From UBA5009 sp038043185 (GTDB taxonomy: Bacteria; Bdellovibrionota; Bdellovibrionia; Bdellovibrionales; Bdellovibrionaceae): DNA of 64,000 bases. The notes under the pieces were generated by a model, which did not search any database, had not been told where the DNA came from, and worked only from the letters and a program-made list of their open reading frames with translations. Made by a program: the position numbers and the translations under genes. The number at the start of each line of letters is the position of its first letter. Position 1 is the stretch's first letter. Shown one piece after another: positions 25,436-34,450 of this stretch. The stretch spans positions 51,270-115,269 of the forward strand of contig JBBTCO010000026.1 of assembly GCA_038043185.1 (NCBI GenBank). Direction: 5' to 3'.

Positions 25436-26864
25436 ATTCTACTCCTTGATGACCAAAATATTTATAGATCTTTTGCAAACGACATTGTTCTTTTTCTTTA
25501 GCATATCTTAACATTTCAAGTAATTTTACATTTTGCGATTTTGTCAGCAGCACCGAGTCCTCGAGCAAAAACATTTCTTCAGTCGGCTCGAAATGCAAGA
25601 TCCAAGTGCCGTCATCACCTGATTTTTCCAAACAACCCCAGCGCTCGAGGATATTCACAGCGGCCTCAACACGAAAATCTTTTTTATTTTTAAAGCTGAT
25701 TTGTTCTCTTAAGAAATCATTTCCTTCTTGTTGCCAGCGATCTTTATTTTTACTTATCAGTTGATAAATTTGACGAATGTAAGATTCTTCAGGATGGGAC
25801 CACTTGATAAATTCCATTTGAATATGAACATCTTCCTCATCAAATAGGAAATGGCATTCCGAAGTCTTCCCATCCCGACCGGCTCTTCCTGATTGTTGAA
25901 AATACTCTTCCAAAGAAGAGGGGACTTCAAAATGAAAAATCTGCCGAATATTTTTTTTATCGATACCAAGCCCAAAAGCGGGTGTCGCGACCATGACACT
26001 GTTCGGTTGGCTCATAAAATTATTTAAAGCTCTTCGCCGCTGATGCGCCTGCAAATCTCCGTGATAAGTCTCGAACGGGATTTTTTTGCTGGACAAAAAT
26101 CGCGAAATTTGCTGCACAGTATGAATCAGCACGCTGTACAAAATCACCGAACCTGAACCTCCTGATTTTTTAAACTCAAGATAAAGTTCATGAAATTTTT
26201 CTAGCTTTTCATTTAAACCATAAACTTCATGAACATTAAAAGCTAAATTCGGCCGCTCAATTCCAGAAAAAATAATTTCCGAGTCCTGATCAATCCCTAT
26301 TTTTTCTAAGATGTCTTTTTGCACATCCGGCGTTGCTGTGGCGGTCAGAGCCAAAACCGGTGGATTCTTTAAAAATTTTCTAATCTCAGGAATTTTTGCA
26401 TAATCGGGACGAAAATCATGACCCCACAAAGAAACGCAATGAGCCTCGTCAACCGCCAATAAAAAAATCTCTCGATCTTGCAAGCACTCACGAAATTCGG
26501 TTTTTGAAAATCGCTCTGGAGTGACAAATAACAAATTATAATTTCCTGCTTTTAATTTTTTTTGCCGTTGAATTCTCTCTTCACTGCCAATATTCGAATG
26601 AATTTCTGTCGCCGAAATTCCTAATTCTTCCGCTTTCGCTTTTTGATCTTGCATCAACGCAATCAAGGGTGACAGCACCACCACTAATTTTTTTTGCAGT
26701 TTCGCGGGATATTGATAGCACAGGCTTTTCCCCGAGCCCGTCGGCATCAAAGCCAGAGTGTTCTTCCCACCCCACACTCTTTCAATGATTCGGGATTGAT
26801 CTGCACGAAACTCGGGATAAGGAAAATGTTGTTTGAGCTGAGTGAGTCGTTCTTTCGCATCCAT
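25407..26864 (-). CDS. recQ: RecQ-type ATP-dependent DNA helicase, short form
   Basis: 485 residues with Walker A TGSGKS (42-47), DEAHC (139-143), motif III LALTATATPDVQKDI, motif V ATPAFGLGIDKKNIR and motif VI QQSGRAGRDG. A zinc-binding region ends the protein (C461, C477, C480, C483). It lacks most of the RQC winged helix and the HRDC domain of E. coli RecQ (about 610 residues), so it is a short RecQ. It unwinds 3'-5' in repair and recombination restart. First gene of a recQ-aat pair. Confidence 0.9.
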   Translation of the reverse strand: MDAKERLTQLKQHFPYPEFRADQSRIIERVWGGKNTLALMPTGSGKSLCYQYPAKLQKKLVVVLSPLIALMQDQKAKAEELGISATEIHSNIGSEERIQRQKKLKAGNYNLLFVTPERFSKTEFRECLQDREIFLLAVDEAHCVSLWGHDFRPDYAKIPEIRKFLKNPPVLALTATATPDVQKDILEKIGIDQDSEIIFSGIERPNLAFNVHEVYGLNEKLEKFHELYLEFKKSGGSGSVILYSVLIHTVQQISRFLSSKKIPFETYHGDLQAHQRRRALNNFMSQPNSVMVATPAFGLGIDKKNIRQIFHFEVPSSLEEYFQQSGRAGRDGKTSECHFLFDEEDVHIQMEFIKWSHPEESYIRQIYQLISKNKDRWQQEGNDFLREQISFKNKKDFRVEAAVNILERWGCLEKSGDDGTWILHFEPTEEMFLLEDSVLLTKSQNVKLLEMLRYAKEKEQCRLQKIYKYFGHQGVECEQCDICRS

Positions 26865-27028
26865 CTGCTGAATTATCCCAGAGGCGCTTCGAAGTGAAAA
26901 GCCGCACTTGGCGATGTCCTTTTTTGCATTGCGTAATTAGACAAACATTTCTTCTTTTGCCCTCTCACCTAATTAGTGATAACCACGATGGTTCTTTCAA
27001 CAATTAACCCAACGAACAAGGGCTAAAA

Positions 27029-29152
27029 ATGGCAAATAAATGGGACATCACCAAAGTTCGAAATATCGGTATTTCCGCGCACATAGACTCGGGAAAGACG
27101 ACACTCTCTGAACGTATATTATTTTACGGCGGAAAAATTCATCAGATCCATGAAGTTAAAGGCAAAGATGGCGTCGGAGCCACCATGGATTCTATGGATC
27201 TTGAAAGAGAAAAAGGAATTACAATCCAATCTGCTGCGACTCAAGTTTACTGGAAAGATTTCACAGTTAATTTGATTGATACCCCGGGGCACGTGGATTT
27301 CACCATCGAAGTTGAGCGTTCATTGCGCGTATTGGATGGAGCGATTCTTGTTCTTTGTGGAGTTGCTGGAGTTCAATCCCAATCCATCACAGTTGATCGT
27401 CAGATGAAACGTTATGGAGTTCCGCGCTTAGCTTTTGTTAATAAACTGGATCGTCAAGGCGCCAACCCTTTTCGCGTATGCGAAGCTTTGGTTGATAAAC
27501 TTCGTCTGAATGCCGTCATGGTGCAAATTCCCATCGGCTTAGAAGAACATCACAAAGGTTGTGTGGATCTTGTCACCATGAAAGCTTTCGTCAACGAAGG
27601 CGCTAGTGGTGAAGTCATAAAAGAAGTCGACATACCCGCAGATCTTGTTGATCAAGCCAAAGAATACCGCCAAAAAATGATTGGTAAACTTGCTGATATC
27701 GACGACGCCATTGGTGAAAAATTCTTGATGGAACAAGAACCTACTCTCGATGAACTTCGTGCTGCTATTCGAAAAGGCGTGATCAGTTTGAAACTTTGCC
27801 CTGTTTTCTGCGGATCCGCTTTTAAAAATAAAGGTGTTCAATTATTGTTGGATGCCGTCACTTATTATTTACCAACACCTCAAGAGAAAAAAGAGCACGC
27901 TCTTAATTTGGATAAAAACGAAGAAAAAGTTGATCTAACACCAGATGATAACAAACCTCTAGTCGCATTGGCTTTTAAACTTCAACAAACTCAATTTGGT
28001 CAGCTCACTTACATGAGAATTTATCAAGGTAAAGTTTCTACTGGTGATTTTATCACGAACACAACAGATAAAAAATCCCTTAAAGTTCCTCGCTTAGTGA
28101 GAATGCATTCTGATAAAATGGATGAAATTAGTAGTTCTTTGTCAGGCGACATCGTTGCGGTGTTTGGAATTGATTGTGCTTCAGGTGACACTTTTACAGA
28201 TGGTAAACTTAATTTTGCCATGCAATCGATGTTTATTCCAGATGCAGTGATCAGTTTGGCCATTGCTCCAAAAGACAAACAAGGTTCGAACAATTTTTCG
28301 AAAGCTTTGCAAAAGTTTAGAAAAGAAGATCCCACATTTCGAGTTCACCGGGATGAAGAATCTGCTGAAACCATTATTTCTGGAATGGGCGAGCTTCATT
28401 TGGAAATTTACGTCGAGCGGATGAAACGGGAATTCAATTGTGAAGTTATTGTTGGACAACCGCAAGTGGCTTACCGTGAAACGATCGGCCAAGGGGCCAA
28501 GTTCGAATACACTCATAAAAAACAAACGGGTGGTTCGGGACAATTCGCTAAAATCAGCGGTGAAATTGTTCAATTGGAAGAAACTGCAGAAACAAAAGAG
28601 AAAAAAATTACTTTTGCTTTCGAAAGCCGCGTTGTCGGCGGTCGTATTCCAAAAGAATTTATTCCTGCGGTTGAAGAGGGATTCGAAGAACAATGTGCTA
28701 AGGGCCCATTGATAGGTTTCCCTATCGTTGGAGTTCAAGTTTACTTGGATGACGGCTCTTACCATGATGTCGATTCCAGTTATATGGCGTTCAAAATTTG
28801 TGCGATGGCAGCTATGCGTGAAGTTTACATGAAAGCTAAGCCAACAGTTCTTGAGCCTATTATGAAATTGGAAACAACTGTTCCCGAGGAATATCAGGGA
28901 CCAGCGACAGGCCAAATCAATCAGCGACGTGGTGTTATCACTGGCACAACTTCTTTCGAAGGCAGTGTCGTTATCGAAGCGGAAGTTCCTTTAACTGAAA
29001 TGTTCGGTTATTCGACTGATCTTCGATCTGCGACAAAAGGAAAAGGCGAGTTCTCGATGGAGTTCTTAAAGTACAACGCCGCTCCTCGAAATGTCCAAGA
29101 AGAGCTGTCTAAAAAATATCAACAAAAGCGTCTCGACGAGCAAAAAAAATAA
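27029..29152 (+). CDS. fusA: Elongation factor G
   Basis: Full length at 707 residues: G1 AHIDSGKTT, G2 GITIQSAAT, G3 DTPGHVDF and G4 NKLD, followed by domains II-V including GMGELHLEIYVERM and the C-terminal GYSTDLRSATKGKGEFSMEF. It drives tRNA-mRNA translocation on the ribosome. The SGKTTLSERILFYGGKIH segment resembles the mitochondrial/spirochete-type EF-G (mtEFG1/spdEFG1) more than canonical EF-G, so a second EF-G may exist elsewhere in the genome (inference). It stands alone, not in a str operon. AAGGG precedes the ATG. Confidence 0.95.
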   Translation: MANKWDITKVRNIGISAHIDSGKTTLSERILFYGGKIHQIHEVKGKDGVGATMDSMDLEREKGITIQSAATQVYWKDFTVNLIDTPGHVDFTIEVERSLRVLDGAILVLCGVAGVQSQSITVDRQMKRYGVPRLAFVNKLDRQGANPFRVCEALVDKLRLNAVMVQIPIGLEEHHKGCVDLVTMKAFVNEGASGEVIKEVDIPADLVDQAKEYRQKMIGKLADIDDAIGEKFLMEQEPTLDELRAAIRKGVISLKLCPVFCGSAFKNKGVQLLLDAVTYYLPTPQEKKEHALNLDKNEEKVDLTPDDNKPLVALAFKLQQTQFGQLTYMRIYQGKVSTGDFITNTTDKKSLKVPRLVRMHSDKMDEISSSLSGDIVAVFGIDCASGDTFTDGKLNFAMQSMFIPDAVISLAIAPKDKQGSNNFSKALQKFRKEDPTFRVHRDEESAETIISGMGELHLEIYVERMKREFNCEVIVGQPQVAYRETIGQGAKFEYTHKKQTGGSGQFAKISGEIVQLEETAETKEKKITFAFESRVVGGRIPKEFIPAVEEGFEEQCAKGPLIGFPIVGVQVYLDDGSYHDVDSSYMAFKICAMAAMREVYMKAKPTVLEPIMKLETTVPEEYQGPATGQINQRRGVITGTTSFEGSVVIEAEVPLTEMFGYSTDLRSATKGKGEFSMEFLKYNAAPRNVQEELSKKYQQKRLDEQKK

Positions 29153-29191
29153 TTGAAGCTGACGGGCTATCCTATTTTTATCAAAAGAGGG

Positions 29192-29278
29192 CTAGCCATT
29201 GAGTTCAAAATAGAATCCCATAAGCATCACAAGCGCGATTGCACTTAAATAAATAAATATTTTAATGCCATTATTCAA
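29192..29278 (-). CDS. Putative 28-residue membrane peptide
   Basis: A TTG-initiated frame with AGGAG seven bases upstream encodes 28 residues, mostly one membrane helix (IFIYLSAIALVMLMGFYF). It lies in the 410-base interval between fusA and pyrE, downstream of a second small membrane ORF on the same strand. Too short to classify; supported by ribosome binding site and hydrophobic pattern only. Confidence 0.35.
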   Translation of the reverse strand: MNNGIKIFIYLSAIALVMLMGFYFELNG

Positions 29279-29349
29279 TGACCTGCTCCTGCTACCTTCG
29301 CTTATCGGATTTTCAAGGTTCGACTTTAGCATGTCCTGCCGAACAAAAA

Positions 29350-29487
29350 TTATTTTGTAGCCATCTCAACAAAGAGCTGGGGACTCATTACCACCAGCTG
29401 AAAGAATAAAACCACTGCAAGAGTCAAAGCCCCCAATATTAAGAAAAGACTAACAGTTTGTAGATCTGATCTCTTTTTGTCTTGCAT
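29350..29487 (-). CDS. Small single-pass membrane protein, 45 residues
   Basis: ATG 29487 to TAA encodes 45 residues: a charged N-terminus (MQDKKRSDLQ), a membrane helix (VSLFLILGALTLAVVLFFQLVV) and a short tail. GGGAG lies ten bases upstream. No family recognised. It is followed 71 bases later by a 28-residue membrane ORF on the same strand, and the two may be a small membrane-protein operon. Confidence 0.5.
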   Translation of the reverse strand: MQDKKRSDLQTVSLFLILGALTLAVVLFFQLVVMSPQLFVEMATK

Positions 29488-29564
29488 CAATTAGTTTCTC
29501 CCACCAGAAATGCTTCTCAAAGGTCTTTGAAAAGCATAATTTAAGCCAAGCTAAAGGAGCCAAA

Positions 29565-30092
29565 ATGACTCGAGACCAATTAGGCAAGGCCATTTACGAT
29601 ATATCCCATCTTACTGGCAGCTTTAAACTAAGGTCTGGGCAGGTTTCCAATGAGTATTTCGATAAATACAGATTTGAAAGTCAGCCGCAATTATTAAAAG
29701 CCATCGCTCAACAAATGACTTCCTTGTTGCCCTCTAACATTGATGCGCTTGCTGGTCTTGAAATGGGTGGCATCCCAGTGGCCACCGCCTTGTCTTTTGA
29801 AACTGGACTCCCCGTTTTATTTGTACGAAAAAAAGCCAAAGATTATGGCACCTGCCAATTTGCCGAGGGCTTCGAGCCCAAAGGAAAACGCTTTTGCATC
29901 GTTGAAGATGTCATCACCACCGGCGGACAAGTTTTACTGAGCACACAGGATCTGCGAAATGCTGGCGCCTTTGTTGACCACGTCGTGTGCGTCATTCACC
30001 GGGGCCAAAGCCCAGATACCAAGCTACAAGAGCTGGGGCTGCAAATGAAGAGCCTGTTTACAATGGCCGAACTCAATTCTTTTAGAGTTTGA
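29565..30092 (+). CDS. pyrE: Orotate phosphoribosyltransferase
   Basis: 175 residues of type I phosphoribosyltransferase fold with the PRPP motif FCIVEDVITTGGQ (about 110-122) and an N-terminal region (LTGSFKLRSGQVSNEYFDK) typical of PyrE. It converts orotate and PRPP to OMP in pyrimidine synthesis. AGGAG precedes the ATG. The last seven codons, encoding NSFRV and the stop, lie inside the outer arm of hairpin element A1 and have a perfect reverse-complement copy about 230 bases downstream. Confidence 0.9.
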   Translation: MTRDQLGKAIYDISHLTGSFKLRSGQVSNEYFDKYRFESQPQLLKAIAQQMTSLLPSNIDALAGLEMGGIPVATALSFETGLPVLFVRKKAKDYGTCQFAEGFEPKGKRFCIVEDVITTGGQVLLSTQDLRNAGAFVDHVVCVIHRGQSPDTKLQELGLQMKSLFTMAELNSFRV

Positions 30093-30338
30093 AAGTTATT
30101 TCTCGCAAAAGCAAATGCGCCTAATCGTCAATTTTAGCTATTTAGTAGTTTTTTAAAATTTTGTTTTCTTCTCAAAAGCGACCTCGGCGAGGCAGGATGC
30201 CGAAAGCCGGCAACCATGGATGGTGAGTCGCTTTTGAGAAGAAAACAAAATTTTAAAAAACTACTAAATAGCTAAAATCGTTGGGTAGCGGGAGAACTTT
30301 TGCGAGAAATAACTTTCAAACTCTAAAAGAATTGAGTT
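30070..30338. repeat. Hairpin element A1 with outer arm reaching into pyrE
   Basis: Cap 30178-30231 (54 nt, GCGAC to GTCGC). Inner arms 30131-30177 and 30232-30278 are perfect, giving with the closing GCGAC/GTCGC a 52-bp stem. Outside a non-matching spacer (18-19 bases per side) a second perfect inverted repeat of 42 bases follows (30070-30111 with 30297-30338), whose left copy includes the pyrE stop and preceding codons. The left spacer resembles the topA 3' end; the right spacer resembles the left flanks of A2 and A3. Confidence 0.92.
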
Positions 30339-30485
30339 GGGAGTATTAAACAGGCTTGTGTTTAAGGGAAGGGCATCGCAAGTAGCTGGGCTTGGGTCTT
30401 GGGCTAGGTTTTAATTTTGAATATTTTTGGTAGGATAATAGAGGAAGATCATTTTTTTTGCTTCGGATTGAGCAAGGGGAAAATT

Positions 30486-31367
30486 ATGTTGAAATCGATA
30501 CTTATTATTTTTGTGATGCTTTTTGGGGTTGGTATAAATGCGTTGGCTGCACCACAACCAGCACCAACACTCATGCTTGAAGATGAGGATGACAGCACCT
30601 TTTATAATGTCACGCGCTTAAAATGCGTTAGTGGTGGAGTTCATAAGCTAACTGGTAAAGATCCTTCAGAGAGATACCTTGCTGCTTTAGCTTTACAAGC
30701 TCGAAATACTCCAATGGATGCAAATGCAGCGAGCTTGGATCATAGACTAAGTGACAGGGAGACCATTAATAGAGTTCGATATAGTTACCTTGCAAGTGTT
30801 GTTGATTACGTTTCGACTTATGGCGTTTGTTATTATAACAAAGCCGATAAAGGATCTTACAAGGAGAACAAGACAAATATGAAGCCTTTGACGAATTTCA
30901 TCGTTAGCAAGCCCGAAAAAACCGATACCAAGGTAAAAAGAGAAAATCATGAAGCTAAACTCAATCAATTAACTGAAATAATCTTTGGCCAAAAAAACTA
31001 CGAGCTTCTTGATACACTCTTTCCCAGAACAGCTCAGGAAGATGACGAAGAGAAGGAAGAACACATCTTCAAAAACCTTAAGCCAGAAACGCAAAAGCAA
31101 TTGGCTATAAAGGGTATAAAAGAAGCTAAGTCGGAACTAAACACGCTCATTGGAAAAAATGATCCATTTTTTGGCTGTGTTGAGGAGCTAGAGAAATATC
31201 AAGAAACAGGTGGCCTAAAAAGCTCAGGAAAACTTGTAACACCCTATGCTCTCTGCACGAGCATGATGACAAACTGTGGATATCCAGCCCCTGCTTACTG
31301 CAAGAAGTTTGACGACAGGAAAGATGCCCCAGCAGGAAAACAGGAAGGCCACAAGGGCGGTAGCTAA
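30486..31367 (+). CDS. Secreted cysteine-containing protein of unknown function
   Basis: 293 residues from ATG 30486, preceded by AAGGGGA; an earlier in-frame start at 30417 would put a charged stretch ahead of the signal peptide. Signal peptide about 1-22 (cleaved near LAA-PQ). The mature part has six cysteines, several pairing candidates near the C-terminus (CVEELEKYQ, ALCTSMMTNCGYPAPAYC), and charged helices. No family recognised. It sits just downstream of hairpin A1, tail-to-tail with the methyltransferase gene. Confidence 0.65.
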   Translation: MLKSILIIFVMLFGVGINALAAPQPAPTLMLEDEDDSTFYNVTRLKCVSGGVHKLTGKDPSERYLAALALQARNTPMDANAASLDHRLSDRETINRVRYSYLASVVDYVSTYGVCYYNKADKGSYKENKTNMKPLTNFIVSKPEKTDTKVKRENHEAKLNQLTEIIFGQKNYELLDTLFPRTAQEDDEEKEEHIFKNLKPETQKQLAIKGIKEAKSELNTLIGKNDPFFGCVEELEKYQETGGLKSSGKLVTPYALCTSMMTNCGYPAPAYCKKFDDRKDAPAGKQEGHKGGS

Positions 31368-31369
31368 CC

Positions 31370-32200
31370 TTACTTTTCCGCGACAATATAAGCAATCCAA
31401 CTATCGCAAGGTTCTCCCTGCTCCGTCCTTGTAAAAACTCCGTTCCCCTCGCCTTTTCTATTCGTGCCTTCCCAATAAACATGGGTTTTGCGAAAACCAA
31501 CCTCGTCCATCAATTCACGAAGTTCGGGGATTGTCCAAAGACGCCAATCGTAAGAAAAAACTTTTTTAATTTTTTTACTGCCAACGGTAAAATGAATATA
31601 AAATAAAGCTTCATTAGAAATCGGATCAAATCCGACTTGTTCCCAACGATAACTGAAACCTTTAAATTTATGGATGTCCATAGCGGCATCCTGGCAGGCG
31701 CCACCACCAAACACATCGATGAAAAATAATCCATCTTTCTTTAAGCTCTTCAAAACTTGCTGAAAGTATTTTTTCATTTGCTGACGAGATTTAAATATAA
31801 AATACGAAAAATTCACTGCTAAGGAAATATCGGCTTCCGGCAATTCAATATCTAAGACATCCCCCTCGACCAAATGAAGACGATTCTGCTGAGGCGGTTT
31901 AAGTTTACTCAATAAATGACGACGTCCATAATCCACTGGCTCGGGATCTAAATCCACACCCCAAGCTTGATGTTTGGAATTGAGCTTCACCCACTCGCAA
32001 GAAAGCGCAAAGGTTCCACAAAAATCTTCTCTTAAAATTTGTGCTTTCTTTCCCTTAAGATCTTTATAGGTATCACGTAAAAACTCGGCATCAGCGTCGG
32101 GTGATTGAACCGATTTCATATAAAGATCGTATTTATCAAAATTAATAAAATGGGATTTTTTTTGAACTCGCTTACGCGATGGAGCCGATTTCTTGGACAT
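31370..32200 (-). CDS. Class I SAM-dependent methyltransferase
   Basis: 276 residues; a Rossmann-type methyltransferase with motif I in the segment ILREDFCGTFALSCEW (the usual GxGxG is replaced by CGTFAL), acidic WGVDLDPEPVDYG, LVEGDVLDIELPEADI and DGLFFIDVFGGGA. The N-terminus is Lys/Ser-rich. Substrate unknown. It starts two bases after the E1 beta stop, so it is part of the 2-oxoacid dehydrogenase transcript. Confidence 0.7.
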   Translation of the reverse strand: MSKKSAPSRKRVQKKSHFINFDKYDLYMKSVQSPDADAEFLRDTYKDLKGKKAQILREDFCGTFALSCEWVKLNSKHQAWGVDLDPEPVDYGRRHLLSKLKPPQQNRLHLVEGDVLDIELPEADISLAVNFSYFIFKSRQQMKKYFQQVLKSLKKDGLFFIDVFGGGACQDAAMDIHKFKGFSYRWEQVGFDPISNEALFYIHFTVGSKKIKKVFSYDWRLWTIPELRELMDEVGFRKTHVYWEGTNRKGEGNGVFTRTEQGEPCDSWIAYIVAEK

Positions 32201-32202
32201 TT

Positions 32203-33258
32203 TTAGGGAACCTCAGAAATAATTTCTCGAACCGCTGCCGCGATTTCGGATTTCTGAGGAACCGAGTTATCTTCAAGATAAGGATGAAGACCAATGCCAG
32301 GAAGATTTTTTCCGGCAAGAACTCGCGGGCGCGCCAACAAATGGTAAAACATTTCTTGAGTTGTTCGATAAGCCAAATGTTCGCCAAAGTTTGTCACTTC
32401 GGTGTCTTCATTCACGAATAAAATTCGCCCAGTTTTTAAAATAGATTCTTTAATCATTTGCCAGTCATAAGGATAAATTGAACGAAGATCAATGACCTCA
32501 ACCGAAATATTTTCACGAGCTAACTCATCAGCGACTTCATTACAAATCAATAACATTCGACCATAACTGACGACAGTAATTTGTTCGCCCGAACGAGTGA
32601 TCTTTCCCTGACCAATAGGAATCATGTGAGGTTCAAGCTTTGGCCATTTTGGTTTCCACTGACTGCGATCACCAATGGGAGCATCAATCATCGCTTTCAA
32701 TTGTTTTTCTTCGCTGGGTTCGCCAGGAATTAACTCTTCTCCACGAACACGCATCAAAGCTTTTGGCTTCATAAACAAAACGGGATTGGGATCTTCGATA
32801 GCCGACAACATCAATCCATAAGAATCTAAGGGTGTTGATGGCATAACCACTTTCCAGCCAGATAAGCGCGAGGCCCAAGCATCAAAAGAATGGGAATGAT
32901 AAACGCTACCACGAATGCCTGCACCTACCGGAGTCATCACCACCATCGGTAAATTGTATTGTCCGTTTGTACACCAAAGAGTATTACCAGCAATTTTTAA
33001 AAGATCGATGGTATTGAAAATATAATCACAAAATTGAATTTCAGCGACACAACGATCGCCTGTCATGGCAATCCCCATAGCCATGCCAATAATTCCACGC
33101 TCATCCAAGGGCGTGTTCCAAGCGGTTTTTAACCCTTGAGTTGCCGTAAAAACTCCACCCAAAGGAGCCCCCACATCTTGACCAAAAACATCTTTTAATC
33201 CCAGGTGCGTTTCACCATAATGAAGTGCCATGCGAATGGCTTGTGCCATATTGGACAT
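32203..33258 (-). CDS. 2-oxoacid dehydrogenase E1 component, beta subunit
   Basis: 351 residues with the transketolase-like pyrimidine-binding domain (VGAPLGGVFTATQGL, EIQFCDYIFNTIDLL, PVGAGIRGSVYHSHSFDAW) and a C-terminal domain (VIDLRSIYPYDWQMI, FVNEDTEVTNFGEHLA). It pairs with E1 alpha to decarboxylate pyruvate or branched-chain oxoacids with thiamine diphosphate. Start at ATG 33258 overlaps the E1 alpha stop (TAATG) with GGAGG just upstream. The substrate is not certain from sequence. E2 and E3 genes are not in the window. Confidence 0.88.
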   Translation of the reverse strand: MSNMAQAIRMALHYGETHLGLKDVFGQDVGAPLGGVFTATQGLKTAWNTPLDERGIIGMAMGIAMTGDRCVAEIQFCDYIFNTIDLLKIAGNTLWCTNGQYNLPMVVMTPVGAGIRGSVYHSHSFDAWASRLSGWKVVMPSTPLDSYGLMLSAIEDPNPVLFMKPKALMRVRGEELIPGEPSEEKQLKAMIDAPIGDRSQWKPKWPKLEPHMIPIGQGKITRSGEQITVVSYGRMLLICNEVADELARENISVEVIDLRSIYPYDWQMIKESILKTGRILFVNEDTEVTNFGEHLAYRTTQEMFYHLLARPRVLAGKNLPGIGLHPYLEDNSVPQKSEIAAAVREIISEVP

Positions 33259-34358
33259 TAGAATTTCCTCCAATCGGCATTTTCATTATGAGCATAAATA
33301 TGATCCCAGACACTTTCCGCTGTCGGAAGAGGTTCACTTCGTGCAATCTCGACCGCACGTAAACCTTCTTCTTCATATTTATCCCATACAGCCTGGGCCT
33401 TATCTTTCGAAATGTAACCATGATTAATTAATTTTTTTTCAAACTCTTTCACACAATCGATCTCGTTGCTCACAGCATTCGCGCCGCTGGCCGAAGAGTG
33501 CCCATACAATCGCGACACTTGCGCTTCGATAAATGCAGGTTTGCCTGTTTTACGTATATACTCCATGTCTTCTTTAAGTGCTAAGTAAGACTCAACTGGA
33601 TCATTGCCGTTAATCACTCGCGATTTAATATTAAAAGCCCGAGCGCGATCCGCAATTTCTGTCTCGCCATGTTGTCCGTCGAAACAAGTTGAGATTCCCC
33701 ATTTGTTATTTTGCACTGTGATCAAAAGTGGAAGTTCGTTACCTTTTCGTGAGGCCCAAATTAAACAAGAAGCGAAATCACCTTCAGCTGTACCAGCATC
33801 ACCACCGGTAACAATTGAGATCGTTTTTTTCCCGGCCCGTTTTTGCGCATGAGCCGTCCCACAAGCAATTGAATACTGCACTTCGATGGGTGAAGTGACG
33901 GAAGCCAAATTCCACTTGGGAAAACAATAATGATTTGAAAAATTTCTTCCACCCGTCGAAGGATCTGTCGCACGATTCATCATCAAGCGAATAGAATCAA
34001 CCATCGGCATCCCCAAAGCAATCAGAGTTGGCGTGCAACGATAGTGCAGATGAAAAAAATCATGATCTAAACCTTGTCCCACTTTAGCCAATAAACCAAT
34101 GGGAACACCCCAAGCCTCTTCCCCCGGCCCCCCGATCCAAAAATACGATTCACCAGCACGATAAATTTTTATCAAACGCTCTTCCAATACACGAGACTTC
34201 ACCATTAGGTCGTGCATCTGCACGAGAAGCTCTTTAGAAAGACCCGAAAAGGCATCTTTAGCAGAGCCAGATTTCGGCGTTTTTAAAGACTTCTTTTTAT
34301 TTAATTGAAGCCTCGATTTTGGCGCTATCTTTAAGCCCGATTTACTCGATGTTTTCAA
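33258..34358 (-). CDS. 2-oxoacid dehydrogenase E1 component, alpha subunit
   Basis: 366 residues with a basic N-terminal extension (about 1-40), then the E1 alpha dehydrogenase domain: the active-site region GRNFSNHY, and the thiamine-diphosphate motif starting GGDAGTAEGDF and ending VQNN. The motif has GDA where GDG is usual, yet the acidic residue and the NN end are kept, so cofactor binding should be preserved. The region PIEVQYSIACGTAHAQK is also diagnostic. The branched-chain type (BkdA) is a reasonable alternative to pyruvate. It precedes E1 beta with a TAATG overlap. Confidence 0.87.
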   Translation of the reverse strand: MKTSSKSGLKIAPKSRLQLNKKKSLKTPKSGSAKDAFSGLSKELLVQMHDLMVKSRVLEERLIKIYRAGESYFWIGGPGEEAWGVPIGLLAKVGQGLDHDFFHLHYRCTPTLIALGMPMVDSIRLMMNRATDPSTGGRNFSNHYCFPKWNLASVTSPIEVQYSIACGTAHAQKRAGKKTISIVTGGDAGTAEGDFASCLIWASRKGNELPLLITVQNNKWGISTCFDGQHGETEIADRARAFNIKSRVINGNDPVESYLALKEDMEYIRKTGKPAFIEAQVSRLYGHSSASGANAVSNEIDCVKEFEKKLINHGYISKDKAQAVWDKYEEEGLRAVEIARSEPLPTAESVWDHIYAHNENADWRKF

Positions 34359-34450
34359 ACAAAACTCTCCTTAGGGGAAGTCCTTCTTGTATCGGCATCT
34401 CTTCGTTTTGTCTGCGCTTTTTTATATGTTGAGGCGCGTAAAAGCTGATC

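Noticed and set aside
28181..28915. Long minus-strand open frame inside fusA
   Set aside because: Antisense shadow of a highly conserved EF-G coding region.
30178..30231. Cap considered as a tRNA because of its cloverleaf shape
   Set aside because: Only 54 nt, no T-loop GTTCRA, no CCA-ready acceptor stem and no anticodon arm of the right size.
30131..30278. Hairpin elements considered as ordinary rho-independent terminators
   Set aside because: Stems of 33-55 bp with a conserved 40-54 nt GC-rich cap are far larger than terminators, and A2 and B1 follow each other with no gene between. A secondary terminator role is still possible.
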